Under the pieces are notes generated by a model. It saw only the letters and a list, made by a program, of their open reading frames with translations, did not search any database and was not told the origin of the DNA. DNA of 64,000 bases from Poronia punctata (lineage: Eukaryota > Ascomycota > Sordariomycetes > Xylariales > Xylariaceae), in NCBI GenBank assembly GCA_022579005.1, contig MU401492.1, positions 62,001 through 126,000 of the forward strand, in the 5' to 3' direction. Shown here piece after piece: positions 13,478 through 25,556 of this stretch. Every line of letters starts with the position of its first letter. The stretch's first letter is position 1. Both the position numbers and the translations under genes were made by a program.

Positions 13478-14688
13478 ATGGCAAACATCACCCCAGACTT
13501 TAATGGCTTCCTCAAGCAACACGAAGCGTCCCCCGTCAAGGGGCGCTTCAGCATTGACAGTCTCGAAGACTTTCTCAAGGAAGCCTATAGAATAGTCAGT
13601 ATCATCGGCTCAAAAACATGGCATGGACACATTTCTTGTTGACAGTTGGATTTTCATTGTTAGAATGCCCATATTACCACCTTACATACGGACCTACGGA
13701 ATATTCGACAGTCCTACCTCTCCACAGCACAACCACGGAAGAACCTTATCCGGTCCGCGCAAAACGATCGGTCGGCACGTCCCCTATCCGATAGAGAGCG
13801 CGAGGAAATCGACGCAAATGCGAAAAAGATGCTGCGCGAGCTCAACGCGGGCATACGGCGACTAGCCGACATAGAACAAGCGAGGGCAGAGATCGAGACC
13901 AAGGTGATGCAGAAAAGGTTTGCCCGCGGCCTCGGAGCGCTGGGCGCTTGGGCGGCGGGTGGCGGCAGCGCATCCAAGTCCCCCGAGCATGCGGCAGCCG
14001 AGGAAAGGGCCAAGACGATAAGCACGCACCGCGATAGCGTGTTATGGTTATTACGACATCGATTGCAGGAGTGCGTCAAGACGCAGCAGGATATGATGGA
14101 GATTAGGATCATGCGAGAGATGGAGAAGAATAGGAGTGTGCTAGCCAAGGCGCGTGGCCAGGATGCCGCATCGCTAAACACGGTCGCTAGCTTGGTAGAG
14201 GCGCCGGAAAGTACGCAGGACTGGAAAAAGGATAGCGGCCAGGCGGCGCCTCTAGATGAGCCTCCTCCGAGTTACGACCCCACCAAGGATTTGACGGAGG
14301 AGCAGATACAGATGTTTCAGAGAGATAATCAAGACATGTTGCGGCATTACGAAAGCACATTGGATCAAGTTAGGTAAGTACTGCGTGCGTGTGTGCGTGT
14401 GTGCGTGTGTGCGTGCGTTCTTTGGCATCGAGGCTGACATGCGACAGGGCGGCAGAGAAATCACTGATAGAAATATCGGAACTCCAGACCCAACTCATCG
14501 ATACACTCACTACACAGTCGGCCGGGATCGAACAACTTGTAGCCGATTCCGACCTTACCGCTGGGAATGTGCAAGGAGGAAACCAGCAATTGTCAGAAGC
14601 TACCAAAAAGGCGAGCCCAGCAAAGTACACGTTTTTGGCGACTTGCGGTCTTTGCACTTTTTTGGTATTATGGGATTTGGTAATATAG
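13478..14688 (+). CDS. UFE1: ER t-SNARE, syntaxin 18 / Ufe1 family
   Basis: Exons 13478-13594, 13664-14373 and 14448-14688 give 355 residues. Intron 1 (69 nt) uses an unusual GTCAGT donor and a TTGTTAG acceptor; it joins EAYRI to NAHITTL, recreating the conserved N-terminal syntaxin-18 helix (FLKEAYRINAHI). Intron 2 (74 nt) contains a GTGCGTGT repeat. The C-terminal exon carries the Qa-SNARE helix (ISELQTQLIDTLTTQ, with the zero-layer Gln within LTTQ) followed by a single hydrophobic anchor (~335-355) that ends the protein, as expected for a tail-anchored SNARE. In yeast, Ufe1 receives Golgi-to-ER retrograde COPI vesicles and acts in homotypic ER fusion. The N-terminal half is helical and includes a fungal Gly/Ala-rich linker. 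Identification is from motif order and tail anchor. Confidence 0.88.
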
Positions 14689-16407
14689 ATACTCTTAAAG
14701 GGTTGGGATTATTGTGTACATGTATATATATATCATTTGTGTCCATTGCTAGGGTGCTACGCTTCTCGGAGTGATGAAGTGAAATATTATGAATATTACG
14801 AGAGACGTAATTATATGAAGTCTTGCAAGCATGTGCTCAATCACATGCTTTCCCCCGAAGCGCTAAGTTAGACTAGACCACCGTTCTATTCTGCCAAAAG
14901 TTCGGAGCAGATGACCGGGCTAAATTTCTAAATTTGATAGGGATTGCTGATGACACCTGTGACGTCGGGTGAGCTGACGAAGCGAACCTCGGCACTGAGG
15001 CTGGACACCAATGTTAGAAGCTGCCGGTAAAGTAATGGACTCCTGATCAACCCCAGATAATGGGCCCACCTGCCAGTGTTTATTAGTACGGGCATAACCG
15101 CATTCAACGTCCTGGCCACGACTTTACTGATTTAAAGCTTCTTTATCTAAACTTTGAGCTCAGTCTGTTGTACTTTTCAATATCATTTCGAAGATCATAT
15201 ACCCATATATACTTACTTGCACCATACCTAGCGTTCAAGTAGGTAGTTACAGACAGGTACGTGAGCATACTAGGTCTCTATTACTAGGTTAGTAGAGTTG
15301 GCTGACGAAGACAACGCAGAACGTATCTAGTCTGTATCCTATTTGAGACAACGACTTGCTCAAGGAATTTACGCCGATCAGACGGCCGGGAAGAAACATT
15401 TCCGGAATTTGCTCCTTTGAGGCGTTTTGCGAAAATATCCAAGTCTTGGGTGCATCAGACAAAAAGTCTGGGCGTCAAGTTTGCTGTCGAGTTACAGTTG
15501 ATTCGAGCAGCCGTCCACCTTATTGCCAAGACGTTTTTCTGTCTTAAAAGTACCTCATCGTACTACCTATTTCAAACTAGGTGAGTATTCTCCAGTACTT
15601 GTAAGTTGTTACTTGAAACTTTTGCCCTTTGTCCAGAAGAAACCCCACAGAAAACATGGTTCTATCGTTGCCCCGCGAAGGCCCGGCGGAAAAGCAAGGC
15701 TCAACGGGCGCTAAAAAGTTAAACGTCAGCTGAGGCGAAAGCTGCGTGACTTTTGTTGTTTGGCAAAAACAGATATCGGCCCAACGGAAATAATATTTCA
15801 TTGCTGACATGGCTTTTAGGTCTATCGACTTGGGATACGATATACAAATCTTGCCTTTGCTTCCGTCCTAATTAATAATTGGTAAGTTAGTACTTCTTCT
15901 AGTGTGCGGGTTGAAGGTTGTTGAAACCTGTCAAACGTCATTCAACAAACGATACGAGTTATTAGGTATATCACCCCACTCAAACATACTGTACTTGTAC
16001 AGTACGTACTATTGTACGGGGGTTGGTTTCTCTACAGCTCTCCTTGTGCCCTTCCGATGTCCTATTATTGTCCCTGTTGCCGGTCGGTGGAAAGAGCCGT
16101 CGTCTTGGGAGCACGTACATGCCCGTACTTTTCATTAAGTTGCTCATATTTCTTGGCCATTCCATCCGAGATATGAAATCCACCACATTTGCTGCAAACT
16201 GTTGCATTGGTACGAGTAGAACTGACAAGTACATACCTAAAGCAGTAAGCTTACGCCTGGAAAGAAAGGTACCCGACGGTCCCCATTGGCTAGACGGTGC
16301 AACGGCAGGCCCTATCGATACTTACCTATTGTGACTAAGTACCTACATTAGGTACCTCTGTGACAGCTCGACGACCTAATATAACCCCCGACTCCCCTCC
16401 TGTCAAC
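14689..16407. other. Intergenic region between UFE1 and the aminotransferase gene
   Basis: No gene supported. The region contains the UFE1 3' UTR, scattered TACCTA words (15220-15290 and 16325-16360) and the aminotransferase promoter. Open frames such as 16023-16334 have no recognisable domain. Confidence 0.5.
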
Positions 16408-18007
16408 ATGCCCCTCAATTCCTCAAACCACGGCCAGGCCATTTCCAGAGTTCAAAATCTAGCCAGCCAAATGTCGACGCCTTCAGTAACCAACTTCTCT
16501 GCCGAGCGTGTGCCTCAGGCGCCCGAAGATGCCGTCTTCGGTCTCATGCGTGCCTACAAGGCCGACGACTACCCGAACAAGATCGATCTCGTAGGTCCCA
16601 TGTCGCCTGTCCCTTCTTGATGCCGCGCCACCATGTCATACACTTACATGGTTCATCTTCCAACGTCGCCCATTGCTGACTTGATTGTTTCGCGACTTAG
16701 AGTGTCGGTGCCTACCGTGATAACAACGCCAAACCTTGGGTATTGCCAGTAGTAAAGAAGGTATGACTCCTCTTTTCCCCCCGTGTTTGAAGTGCCCGAT
16801 TCCCAATCTGGGTCTTGAGGGCCTTGTATTTCTTGGGCTGTTGGGCTGCATGTACTCGTCGCCCCACATCAATGACTCGTCGTCTTTTAACGTGGTGGCC
16901 CTTTAACTTACCACTTCGAACCCGGAATTACAGGCAGATGAGATCCTGCGCAATGATCCCAACCTAGACCATGAATATGGACCCATCGCGGGCATCCCAG
17001 CTTTCACTACCAAGGCGGCCGAATTGATTCTCGGAGGCGCCGACTCCCCCGCCATCAAGGAGAAGCGTGTCACCTCGGTGCAGACCATCTCCGGTACCGG
17101 TGCTTGCCATCTCGGCGCCCTATTCCTCGCCAAGTTCTACCCCGGCAACAAGCAGGTATACCTGTCGAACCCGACGTGGGCCAACCACAACCAGATCTTT
17201 TCCAATGTCTCCATCCCCGTGGCCGAGTACCCCTACTTCCACAAGGAGACTAGGGGTCTGGATTTCGAGGGCATGAAGAAGGCCCTTGTCAATGCTACGG
17301 ACCGATCCGTCATCCTACTCCACGCCTGTGCTCACAACCCCACTGGTGTTGACCCGACGCTGGAGCAATGGAAGGAGATTGCCAACATCATGAGAGAGAA
17401 GAAGCACTTCCCCTTTTTCGACTGCGCATACCAGGGCTTTGCTTCGGGCGACTTGATGAAGGACAACGCCGCTGTCCGGTTGTTTGTAGAACAAGGCTTT
17501 GAGCTCGTCATAGCACAGAGTTTTGCCAAGAACTTTGGCATTTATGGTGAGCGAGCCGGTTGCTTCCACTTCGTTGCCAGCCCTGCACCCGATGCATCGG
17601 CCACGGCCACCCGTATTGCCTCTCAGCTGGCCATCCTGCAGCGTTCCGAGATCTCCAACCCTCCTCTATATGGTGCCCGTATCGTCAGCACAGTTCTGAA
17701 CGATGGTACTCTCTTTGCCGAGTGGGAGGAGAACCTCCGAACAATGTCTGGTCGCATTATCGACATGCGCAAGGCACTGCGGTCTAAGCTCGAGGCGCTT
17801 GGTACTCCGGGCACCTGGAATCACATCACGGAGCAGATCGGCATGTTCAGCTTTACCGGCTTGAACGAGAAACAAGTCTTGAAGCTGCGGGAAGAAGCCC
17901 ACGTATACATGACCAAGAACGGTCGCATCAGCATGGCCGGCCTTAACGAGAACAACATAGATTACTTTGTTAAGGCGGTTGACAAGGCGGTTCGCGAGGA
18001 TCAGTAG
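16408..18007 (+). CDS. Aspartate aminotransferase (PLP, class I)
   Basis: Exons 16408-16590, 16701-16760 and 16934-18007 encode 438 residues; introns of 110 and 173 nt both lie at codon boundaries and rebuild the conserved block DLSVGAYRDNNAKPWVLPVVKKADE. The enzyme transfers an amino group between aspartate and 2-oxoglutarate, giving oxaloacetate and glutamate. PLP-fold markers are visible: HNPTGVDPT, the DCAYQGFASGD loop, the Schiff-base lysine in SFAKNFG (Lys ~280) and the GRISMAGLN segment with the substrate-binding arginine. The sequence resembles the cytosolic form most. A second in-frame ATG at 16471 (MSTPSVTNF) would remove 21 residues; the extension has two Arg/Lys-poor turns and no clear mitochondrial presequence, so cytosolic location is favoured, though alternative starts are possible. 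It is convergent with the deacetylase gene. Confidence 0.93.
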
Positions 18008-18576
18008 AAGTGCAGAATGGATCAAAAACCGGCTCAAGGGTTGGTGCAGTAATTATATGTGTGGAATTACCGCTGATCTCCCGGGCCTAGTTCCGGTGTA
18101 GCTTCGAGCCTATCGTGTCCTCCCCATGGGGTTACGGCCCCACTTAGTTGTCTAGGTTAAGCTGCAAATTTAGAACTAATGATATGGCGCAATGGGAAGG
18201 TCTAAAAAAGGGGAGGGGGAATGGTGGTTGTCTGTATACATTTTGATGATATCAACAATGAAAGGCCGGACATGGTTGAGATGAAGATGTGTTTTCGTGC
18301 TGGTCGTCGTGAGATATTTATTCCATCCTTATAAGCACTTACGTCAAGCTATATTTGCTAAGGAATATTCTGTTGTAGGGTGCTTTTCAATAGGAGCTTT
18401 ATTGATACTTGACATGCCTACTTGTAAGTTGAGTTCACTGCAGCGAAAGAAAAGAAGAAATTTCCATCCCCTATATCCATACCGACTAAATACAGAAGCA
18501 CGTTTCCATCAAACCTCCAACCCCCTGGCCCGACCCCCTGGCCCGACCCAAACGTATAACCTCGAAGGCTCGACGT
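18008..18576. other. Convergent 3' intergenic region
   Basis: The gap lies between the 3' ends of the aminotransferase (+) and deacetylase (-) genes and probably contains both 3' UTRs. A 12-13-base tandem duplication (CCCCTGGCCCGA twice) lies at about 18522-18550. No gene is seen. Confidence 0.55.
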
Positions 18577-21236
18577 TTACAACGGGGGCGCATTAGGATC
18601 CATCATGCACTGATCGACGCGCATGAGTTGCTTCCCGGAAGCCTTGGCTATCTCGATGAACTGCGGGAGATAGCTCACGGTACTTTCATACAAGTAATGC
18701 ATGACAGTAATACTCCCGCCGGCAGCGACATCCCGTCTAAAAGCATCGATCTGTTTCTCGGGCGTATCCGTCCCGGCCCACAACCAATCCTCGACATCGA
18801 CGCTCCACTGGACAATATAGGGATCTGGCACAAGCGCCGCATACCGCTGACGCATCCTAGCCCCCTCTGTCCCGAATGGCGGTCGGAAGTATCGTCGTGC
18901 GTTGTTGTTATTTCCGCCAAACGTCTGCTCGACGGCGCGGAAATCATTCGTGTATTCCCAATCGATGGCCGCTTCGTCGGGGAGTCCTTCTAGTGCCGGA
19001 TGCGTGTAGCTGTGCAGGGCGATTTGATGGCCCCGCGCCGCCATTTCGCGATACACGGCGCTGAGGTTCGTGGACGGGTCTAGTAAGGGTGCGCCGACGG
19101 TGAAGAACGTCGCTTTGAATCCGGCGGTCTCGATTATTTCCATGATGCGCTGGGCGTATACCGGGTCGCCGTCGTCGATGGCGAAGGCGAAGGAGTTGGG
19201 ACGGGTGCATGCGAATACGAATTTTCCCGAGGGGAGTTTGGTGGGGATCTTGAAGCCTGCGGGGATGGAGTTTACTATTTCGATGCGGGAGATGGTTGTG
19301 GTTGTTGAGGGGGACCAGAATCCTTTGAGCGCTATTCCGACGGTTTTGTGGAGATTGATGGAGAAGTGTGAGAGGGGGATGTAGATGTCGGTCGAGGTGC
19401 TGTAGCGCGATGCCTCGAGGGAGTCCCATGTTTCCGGATAGGGGGAGGCGTTGTTGTCGCAGAGGGTGTTGTGTTGTTGGAGGGCGACGGTGAACTTGTT
19501 GCTTCCGGTATAGGCGATGTGGAGATAGGAGGAGGCGTAGTTGCTCATGTCTAGACAGGTCTCGGATACTTGCGTTACCCAGGATAGATCCGGGTCGGAT
19601 GTCTGGAGGGTCATCTTCCCGGAGCGGTAGGTCACTTTTAGGCCTTCGTCTTCGGTGCCGTGCCAGTGGGAGAGGGCGTTGGTCTCGCTGCTGCTAAAGG
19701 CGTCGATTACAAAGGGCTTGGCGGTTGTGGTTGACGACGGCGCCGGAACGGTTGCTGTGGGTTCGGAGGGTTGGATGATGGGCGGGGCGATGTATTCGGT
19801 TACGGTCCCTGTGCCGCAGTATAGGGCCACGGGACCGATTGTCACGGCGCGAGAGAGGCCGGATAAGATGATTTGGCTGAATTTGCTGTAGTCCAGGCCG
19901 GAGAATTTGGAAAAGGGGATCGAGTATAGCTTCTCTTTACCGGTGAATGTCCAGCCTAGTTGGTCAGAGGTCAGGGTCACGTCTTTGGTTGATTCGCCGT
20001 TGCAGCTGTCGTCGCGACTGGATGATAGTTGGATGGCGAGGGATGTGCCGGCGGCGGCGGTTATGCGCAGCGATATGCCCCCGTGCGAACGCGCGTCGAA
20101 ACAGCCGAGTTGGGAGTAAAAGTAGGAATCCGTGTTGGAGGGTGTGAGGGTTAGCTTGTTGGACGATACGGAGACTGAACGCATGGTGCCGTCGTCGCTG
20201 GACGGTTTGAGCATGGCGTTGTAGTAGAGGAATGTTAGGCGGGATTGGGATGCCCAGTCGTCGACGAGGGTGAGGTCGCAGGCCGCTGTGACTTCTTCCG
20301 TATCCGTGGCTCTTTTGGAGATGGTTGCTTCTTCTCCTTGTTGACGGTCATCGTCATGGTCATCATCATCCCATGGGGGCGGCCATGGATCCCAAGGCCA
20401 ACCTGACGTGGGAGTTGGTTCCGAGGTAACCGTCACAGTCACCGTAGTATCACCCCCGTCATCACCATTTCCCGGGTCAGGATCAGGATCAGGGTCAGAA
20501 GCAGGAGGCGGGGTGGTAACAGGAGGCGCAACGCCAGCGCAGAGAAGTCGGACATCATCCAGCTGCCACACTGTATCCTGGCCGGTGATACCAGCCGAGA
20601 ATCCATACCAGAGCACGCCCACGACGCTCTTCAGGTTGGCGCCATCCCAGCTGTTGAGCGGGATGACGACAGTCTGGGGAGACCCGATGAGGCCGTCGAC
20701 GGTGTAGTAGTAACTCTGGTATTCCGTGTCGGAACAGTTCCGTTGAGTTTGCAGTTCTAGTGAGACCGAGGCTGCTTCTGGTCCCTTGATTGTGAAGGAG
20801 ATGCTGTCGTAACCTTGTGCGATGGTGTCTGTGCAGTTGAATTGTTCATACACGTACGAGTCTTGGATACCATTTGGGATAAAGGTAAGGTTGCCGCCTG
20901 ATGTGTCGGTTGAGTTGAAAGTGCTGTCGTCTGTACTCGGTCGGCCAGTCAGTCAGTCAGTCATACTTTGGGAAAGGGGAAAGGGGAAAGGGGAAAGGGG
21001 TAAGGGGTAAAAGAAAACAGAAAGAAGAATAGATGGATGTTTCTTTCTTTCTTTTACTCACCACTTGTAGCTCCCTGCAAGTTATTCAACCCCTCAGACC
21101 AAGTGCTAAAGTCATCGATCAACAGGTGAGTCGTACATGTCTCTCTGCGATTCCACGAGAATTTCCGTGTAGGAAGAGAAGTAGAAGATACACCGACGAC
21201 GGCGTACAGGCCGCCAATGACATAACCTAACAACAT
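18577..21236 (-). CDS. Secreted polysaccharide deacetylase (NodB/CE4) with carbohydrate-binding-like modules
   Basis: Exons 21236-21062 and 20930-18577 (minus strand) encode 842 residues; the 131-nt intron (GTGAGT..TACAG) joins in frame. The N-terminus (MLLGYVIGGLYAVVGV) looks like a signal peptide. There follow about three similar beta-rich modules (~36-165, ~260-430, ~445-600), each with a pattern of W-x-LDDVRL- or IxLSGLS-like strands and paired Cys, reminiscent of galactose/carbohydrate-binding folds. A Pro/Asp-rich linker (repeated DP, then PWDPWPPPWDDDD) lies after the first. The C-terminal NodB domain (~630-815) shows AIDDGDP (~641), HSYTHP (~698), RPPFG (~739), DVEDW (~770) and a late MHY motif, matching the five NodB metal/catalytic motifs. 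Such enzymes deacetylate chitin or other N-acetylated polysaccharides at the cell wall or outside the cell. The substrate is not determined. Confidence 0.85.
20946..21008. repeat. (AGTC)n and (GGGGAAA)n tandem repeats inside the deacetylase intron
   Basis: About four AGTC units (20946-20963) are followed by about five GGGGAAA/GGGGTAA units (20970-21008). They lie entirely in the intron between 20931 and 21061, giving a pyrimidine-rich intron on the coding (minus) strand. Confidence 0.85.
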
Positions 21237-22435
21237 TATTTTTTTTCTTTAGGCCCTCAAGCGTCAAGCCTCTTCACCCATATACATACATACACATGAG
21301 GCGATAAGAAGAAAACTAGAGTGAACATTTCTACCAACTTGGGCCGACCACACATGTTCTTTAATAACGGGATCTATACCTACTAAATTACCCAAGGTAC
21401 TCACTTTCTCTTTCTTCCCCATCAGCCCCAACTCCCCAGCTCCAACTCCTTTTTATCAGATATTGCCGGAGCTGGAAATCGACAGGGCCCGGCTAGACTA
21501 GAACCCTCCATTTCTATTGGGGGGAAGGATGGAGTTTACGGGGTTACATGACAGGAACCACGCAGCTGTAAGAGAAGAGAAAAGGGCGGCGGCGGCGGGG
21601 GGGTATATAACACGACATGTTTAGATCCAGCACATACATACGCGTCGGGTGAGATGTCGACTTTACCCTGCATGTTGTCCTTTTTCCAGGATTAGGTTTT
21701 ATCGTCGAGACGGGTTTCTCCGCATTCTTTATACATTACGCGACACGACACGACACGACAGGTCAGTCTATCCGTGGAATTTTCCAGATTCTGGAGAAAT
21801 AAGTCTATCTGTCTAACCTAGTCCACTTGTCTGTTCGTTTGTTCTTTTGCCGAGCATGTATCGCCAGCTATTCGGTTTTTTTTTCTTTTACTATTAACTT
21901 CCTACTAGGTTAGGTCGTTCGGAGTTCCCTATTCCCTTTGACACGGCCTCTCGACTTATACATCCCTTCCAGAATATTTATATTCCAGTTCACCCAAGTT
22001 AAAATAACCATCTCGCAGCGGAAAGTTTTGAATAAAAAAAACCGACAATGTGACGTTCCCTCGTCCGCTTCCGAATATGAGGCATTGGGGGGTGTCGCAC
22101 AACCAATCCAACACACGTTACGCGACGTCTTCGCTTCAGAAGCCAGCCAGCCAGCCCATCCAATATTTTCGCTGGCCGTGCACTTTATCTACCCATCTTC
22201 TTCTCCATAGTTACACTACTATTCAGCCTTTTTTCTATCCCACCTGACTTTTTATGGCGTCACCCAAATCTCCGACAGGACCGTCGATATCGATACGAAC
22301 TCTACTCGTCGTACAGAATTCTTACATATGTATAGATATATCTAACCTAGCATTAAAGATCTAATTACCACTTTTTGCGCCCCTGCATCTGTCGTGTAAG
22401 GAGATAGACAGCTGGGAAGGCTGATAACGCAATAA

Positions 22436-22464
22436 GTATGTATGTATGTATGTATGTATGTATG
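22436..22464. repeat. (TATG)n microsatellite
   Basis: About seven tandem GTAT/TATG units lie in intergenic DNA. Confidence 0.85.
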
Positions 22465-22597
22465 TGTACTGCAATGCAAAGGCGAGTGCGGGCAGGAAAC
22501 GCCATCGTTACCAATTGTTGGGAGATATAGAACCAACACTATGTTGTTTGTTTTGTTATTGCCGGTCCATAAAGTAGTATTATTAAAGCCCGATAAC

Positions 22598-22626
22598 GAG
22601 TAAGTAAGTAAGTAAGTAGGTAGGTA
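22598..22626. repeat. (AAGT)n/(AGGT)n microsatellite
   Basis: AAGT units run directly into AGGT units. The second half is made of the same TAGGTA word that is dispersed through the intergenic DNA. Confidence 0.8.
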
Positions 22627-24531
22627 TTCAACCTAACTCTTGGTTATATGAATAAAGAAAGGGGAAGATTGGGTGATGAGATGTTATGCCACGTCGTGTT
22701 GCGTTGCAGTCGCTTATGTCGCATTGGCGCCTGCATGAATTTATTGGACGTCCCGAATTTTGGTTCTTCTTTCTATTCGATGGATTGATTAATTCTTCAG
22801 CCGTCTTGGCATGGCAACTACATACGTGTACCTACTCGTACTTGCTGTTAGGTTAGGTCTTTCTTTGTAAGAAAAAAAGAATGTTGGTTAGGTACTTAAG
22901 TTACTGGGTAACTAAGGTACCTAGGTAGGTACGTGTAGTTCTTTCCTCGTCGGGTGGAAAGATATGACACCCTTTCTCTCACTCTCCTCAGTTTATTAGG
23001 TTGAGCGGAACTCCTCATCTTTCCCTGCCGGGTCGTCTAGAATGGAATAGATCAGGGACACCTCTTACTCGTAGGTCGGGTGGTCGGTACGTACGTATAT
23101 CCTACCTTAGTGTCGACGTCAAATTGTCAATCTATCCAAACTCCATGTGATGAGAAACTTACCCATCTGCAACCGACTGTGTGTACACGTACAACACCGC
23201 ACTATACCTAAATGTACTCAGGCATATTACTCTTTACGAGCACGTTTCCCCAATCCCAAATTCCTTGCTCTTGTGGTATTTACTACCACATGTTCAACTG
23301 CTATCTATACCACCCACCAAACGACTAGGTAGACGCGGGCGTTCTCTGGTTTTGATGATTAATTCCGGGCCTAGATTAGCACATACATAGGCACACAGAC
23401 ACACACACTCTCTCTCTCTCTGCCGGAGTTGGAGAGGGGTCCCGTCCCGTCCCCATCCCCATCCCCGTCTAACCGGTAAATATGGGTAAAGTCTCCATTC
23501 TTAGCGGAAGTGTGGGTAGGTGATAAAAAATACGGTGTCGATGCCTAGACCCCCTTTACTTCGCGGCAGATGAGGCGAAATGAAGATGACCCCGAAAATA
23601 TTACCTAACCTAGAGTATGTTCACACTGGACTTTTGGACTGATCTTTATATCTTCAGATACATGGCCAAATAATACGATCCACTGACCTATCTACATAGT
23701 ATTCGTTGATTATCGATAACAAAAGCCTATATTGATGATCATGTAGGTAGTAGGTATGGACTTGTCGACCCGTCCGTTCGAATTACAGTACCTACATCAT
23801 GGCTGACCCCGCAAGTGGACTACGTTGATGACTAACCTAGATAACCATCTAAAATATTCGCGCAACTTGGGATAAATTGATAATGGCATATTGATATAGG
23901 TAGGACGCTATGCCGTGAGAATGTTATGATTTATCTAGTTAACAACTCCACCTTGAAGATAGGGACGCGACTTTGTTGAAAACATATTCTAAGAGGTAGT
24001 CCTAAAGAAAGAGAACTCGTCAGGGTGCATTAGGCGGGAATGATAGCTTACTTAGGAAATGTTTATCAGGCAGACACTTTGATCAGGGGTTAGATATACG
24101 TATCGTATATGTAACCCATAAATAGCATCATCATTACATACAGACTAACCTAGGTAGTTCGAACATGGCTTGGAACCGAGCAATGAATACAGGTAACAGC
24201 TGTAGATAGTTGGGTAGACTTCCTTCACCGCCGCATTGACGGAACGAGACTAACTCACTTCCGGACTCCCGGTAACCAGAATCCTACAACGATAAGCCCC
24301 TGCCTGCATCAACCCGACTTCAGCCCGGAAACAAAGACGGACCGGCTCGGACAAGATAGGCAAGATAAGCAAAACGTCGCCCAACTCAGGACGTACGGAC
24401 TATAAGAAATATGTTGGACATGTTGAAAGTTTAACTTACCCAGATAGATATATCATATATAGACAGATCATATCATACCTACGAGACAGGAAGGAATAAC
24501 TGCTTCACCCTTGAACACCACCACTTACACG

Positions 24532-25556
24532 ATGCCTCGCCGCAAAACAGTCCTCATCACCGGCTGCAGCGCCGGCGGCCTAGGCGCGGCTCTAGCCAAA
24601 GCCTTCCACGAAGAAGACTGTCATGTTTTTGCAACAGCTCGTGACCCGGCCAAGATCGAAAGCGCCCTGGCCGCCCTTCCACATGTCGAGGTCCTGGCAT
24701 TGGACGTCGCCTCGCCGGCCTCTGTCGCTGACTGCGTCGCCCAGGTCGCTGCAAAGACGGACAAGTGCTTGGACGTATTGATCAATAATGCCGGCGGCGG
24801 CTTCATCTTGCCGCTCCTGGATACACCCATGGCGGATGCTAAAGACATGTTCGACGTCAATTTCTGGGGCGTGCTCGCCATGGCGCAGGCTTGTGCGCCG
24901 CTCCTGATAAACGCCAAGGGGACGATGGTGAATGTCTCTTCGATCGCTGGAGTAACCCCTTTTCCGTGGCAAGGTAAGATTGATTACATGAACCTTTGAA
25001 CCCTGTCCTTTCAACATATATGGTCTATAGGAAACCTTTTTTTCAAAGGGAAAGGAAAAGGAAAAGGAAAAGGAAAAGGAAAAGGAGACAGCCAAATAAA
25101 AGAAATTTACAACTAATTACAGGAATAGGGATATACAACAGTTCCAAAGCCGCGGTAACGATGTTATCGGAAACGCTCCGGCTCGAACTGGAGCCTCTAG
25201 GCGTCAAGGTAGTAGCCGCCATGGTCGGCGCCGTCAAGACGGAGATATACAACAAGCAAGATTTCGAGCTGCCGGCCAACTCGCTGTACAAGCCGGCCGA
25301 GGAAGCCATGCGCCGACAAGCTCACGGTAGACACCAGGCCCCTATCGAGGAGACAGCCGACGTGACGGCGCCCAATATCGCACGTGACGTCCTCGCCGGG
25401 TGTCGGGGCAAGATTTGGCGCGGCGGCATGGCGGGTACCATCAGCGCTGCCACTTGGCTGTTCCCCACCTCGTATTTGGACGGCAAGCTTACCAAGGCGG
25501 GAGGGTTCCCGGAGCTCAGGGAGATATATAAGGATGGTGTGCCTCCTCAAGTGTGA
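24532..25556 (+). CDS. Short-chain dehydrogenase/reductase, AYR1-like
   Basis: Exons 24532-24973 and 25123-25556 encode 291 residues; the 149-nt intron (GTAAGA..TTACAG) rejoins a split Gly codon and contains an internal (GGAAAA)n tract. The Rossmann fold shows the classical SDR nucleotide motif TGCSAGGLG near residue 10, NNAG, the catalytic Ser in NVSSIAG, and Tyr152/Lys156 in the YxxxK motif (IYNSSK). The TARDP following the second strand (an Arg after the acidic-loop position) suggests NADPH preference. Overall layout is closest to fungal 1-acyl-dihydroxyacetone-phosphate reductase (Ayr1), which makes lysophosphatidic acid on lipid droplets/ER, but the SDR family is broad and other lipid or secondary-metabolite substrates cannot be excluded. 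ATG 24532 precedes the Rossmann motif by the usual few residues. Confidence 0.8.
25048..25086. repeat. (GGAAAA)n tandem repeat inside the reductase intron
   Basis: About six GGAAAA units lie within the intron 24974-25122. A reader calling genes without splicing would see a spurious Lys/Arg run here. Confidence 0.85.

Larger units (their letters stand above)
21237..24531. other. Gene-poor region, 3.3 kb, rich in microsatellites
   Basis: This is the longest stretch without a supported gene. It begins with the likely deacetylase promoter (minus strand) and ends with the reductase promoter. Simple repeats: (CACGA)n ~21739-21760, (TATG)n ~22436-22464, (AAGT)n followed by (AGGT)n ~22598-22626, (CT)n ~23407-23421, and a CATCCC repeat ~23445-23465. 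Open frames (for example 21938-22210, 23147-23390) have no recognisable domain. TACCTA/TAGGTA words are frequent, for example ~22850-22935. Confidence 0.5.

Noticed and set aside
24996..25122. Possible read-through coding segment joining the two reductase exons
   Set aside because: It is simple-sequence (GGAAAA repeat) bounded by good splice sites, and the frame of exon 1 stops before it, so it is an intron.
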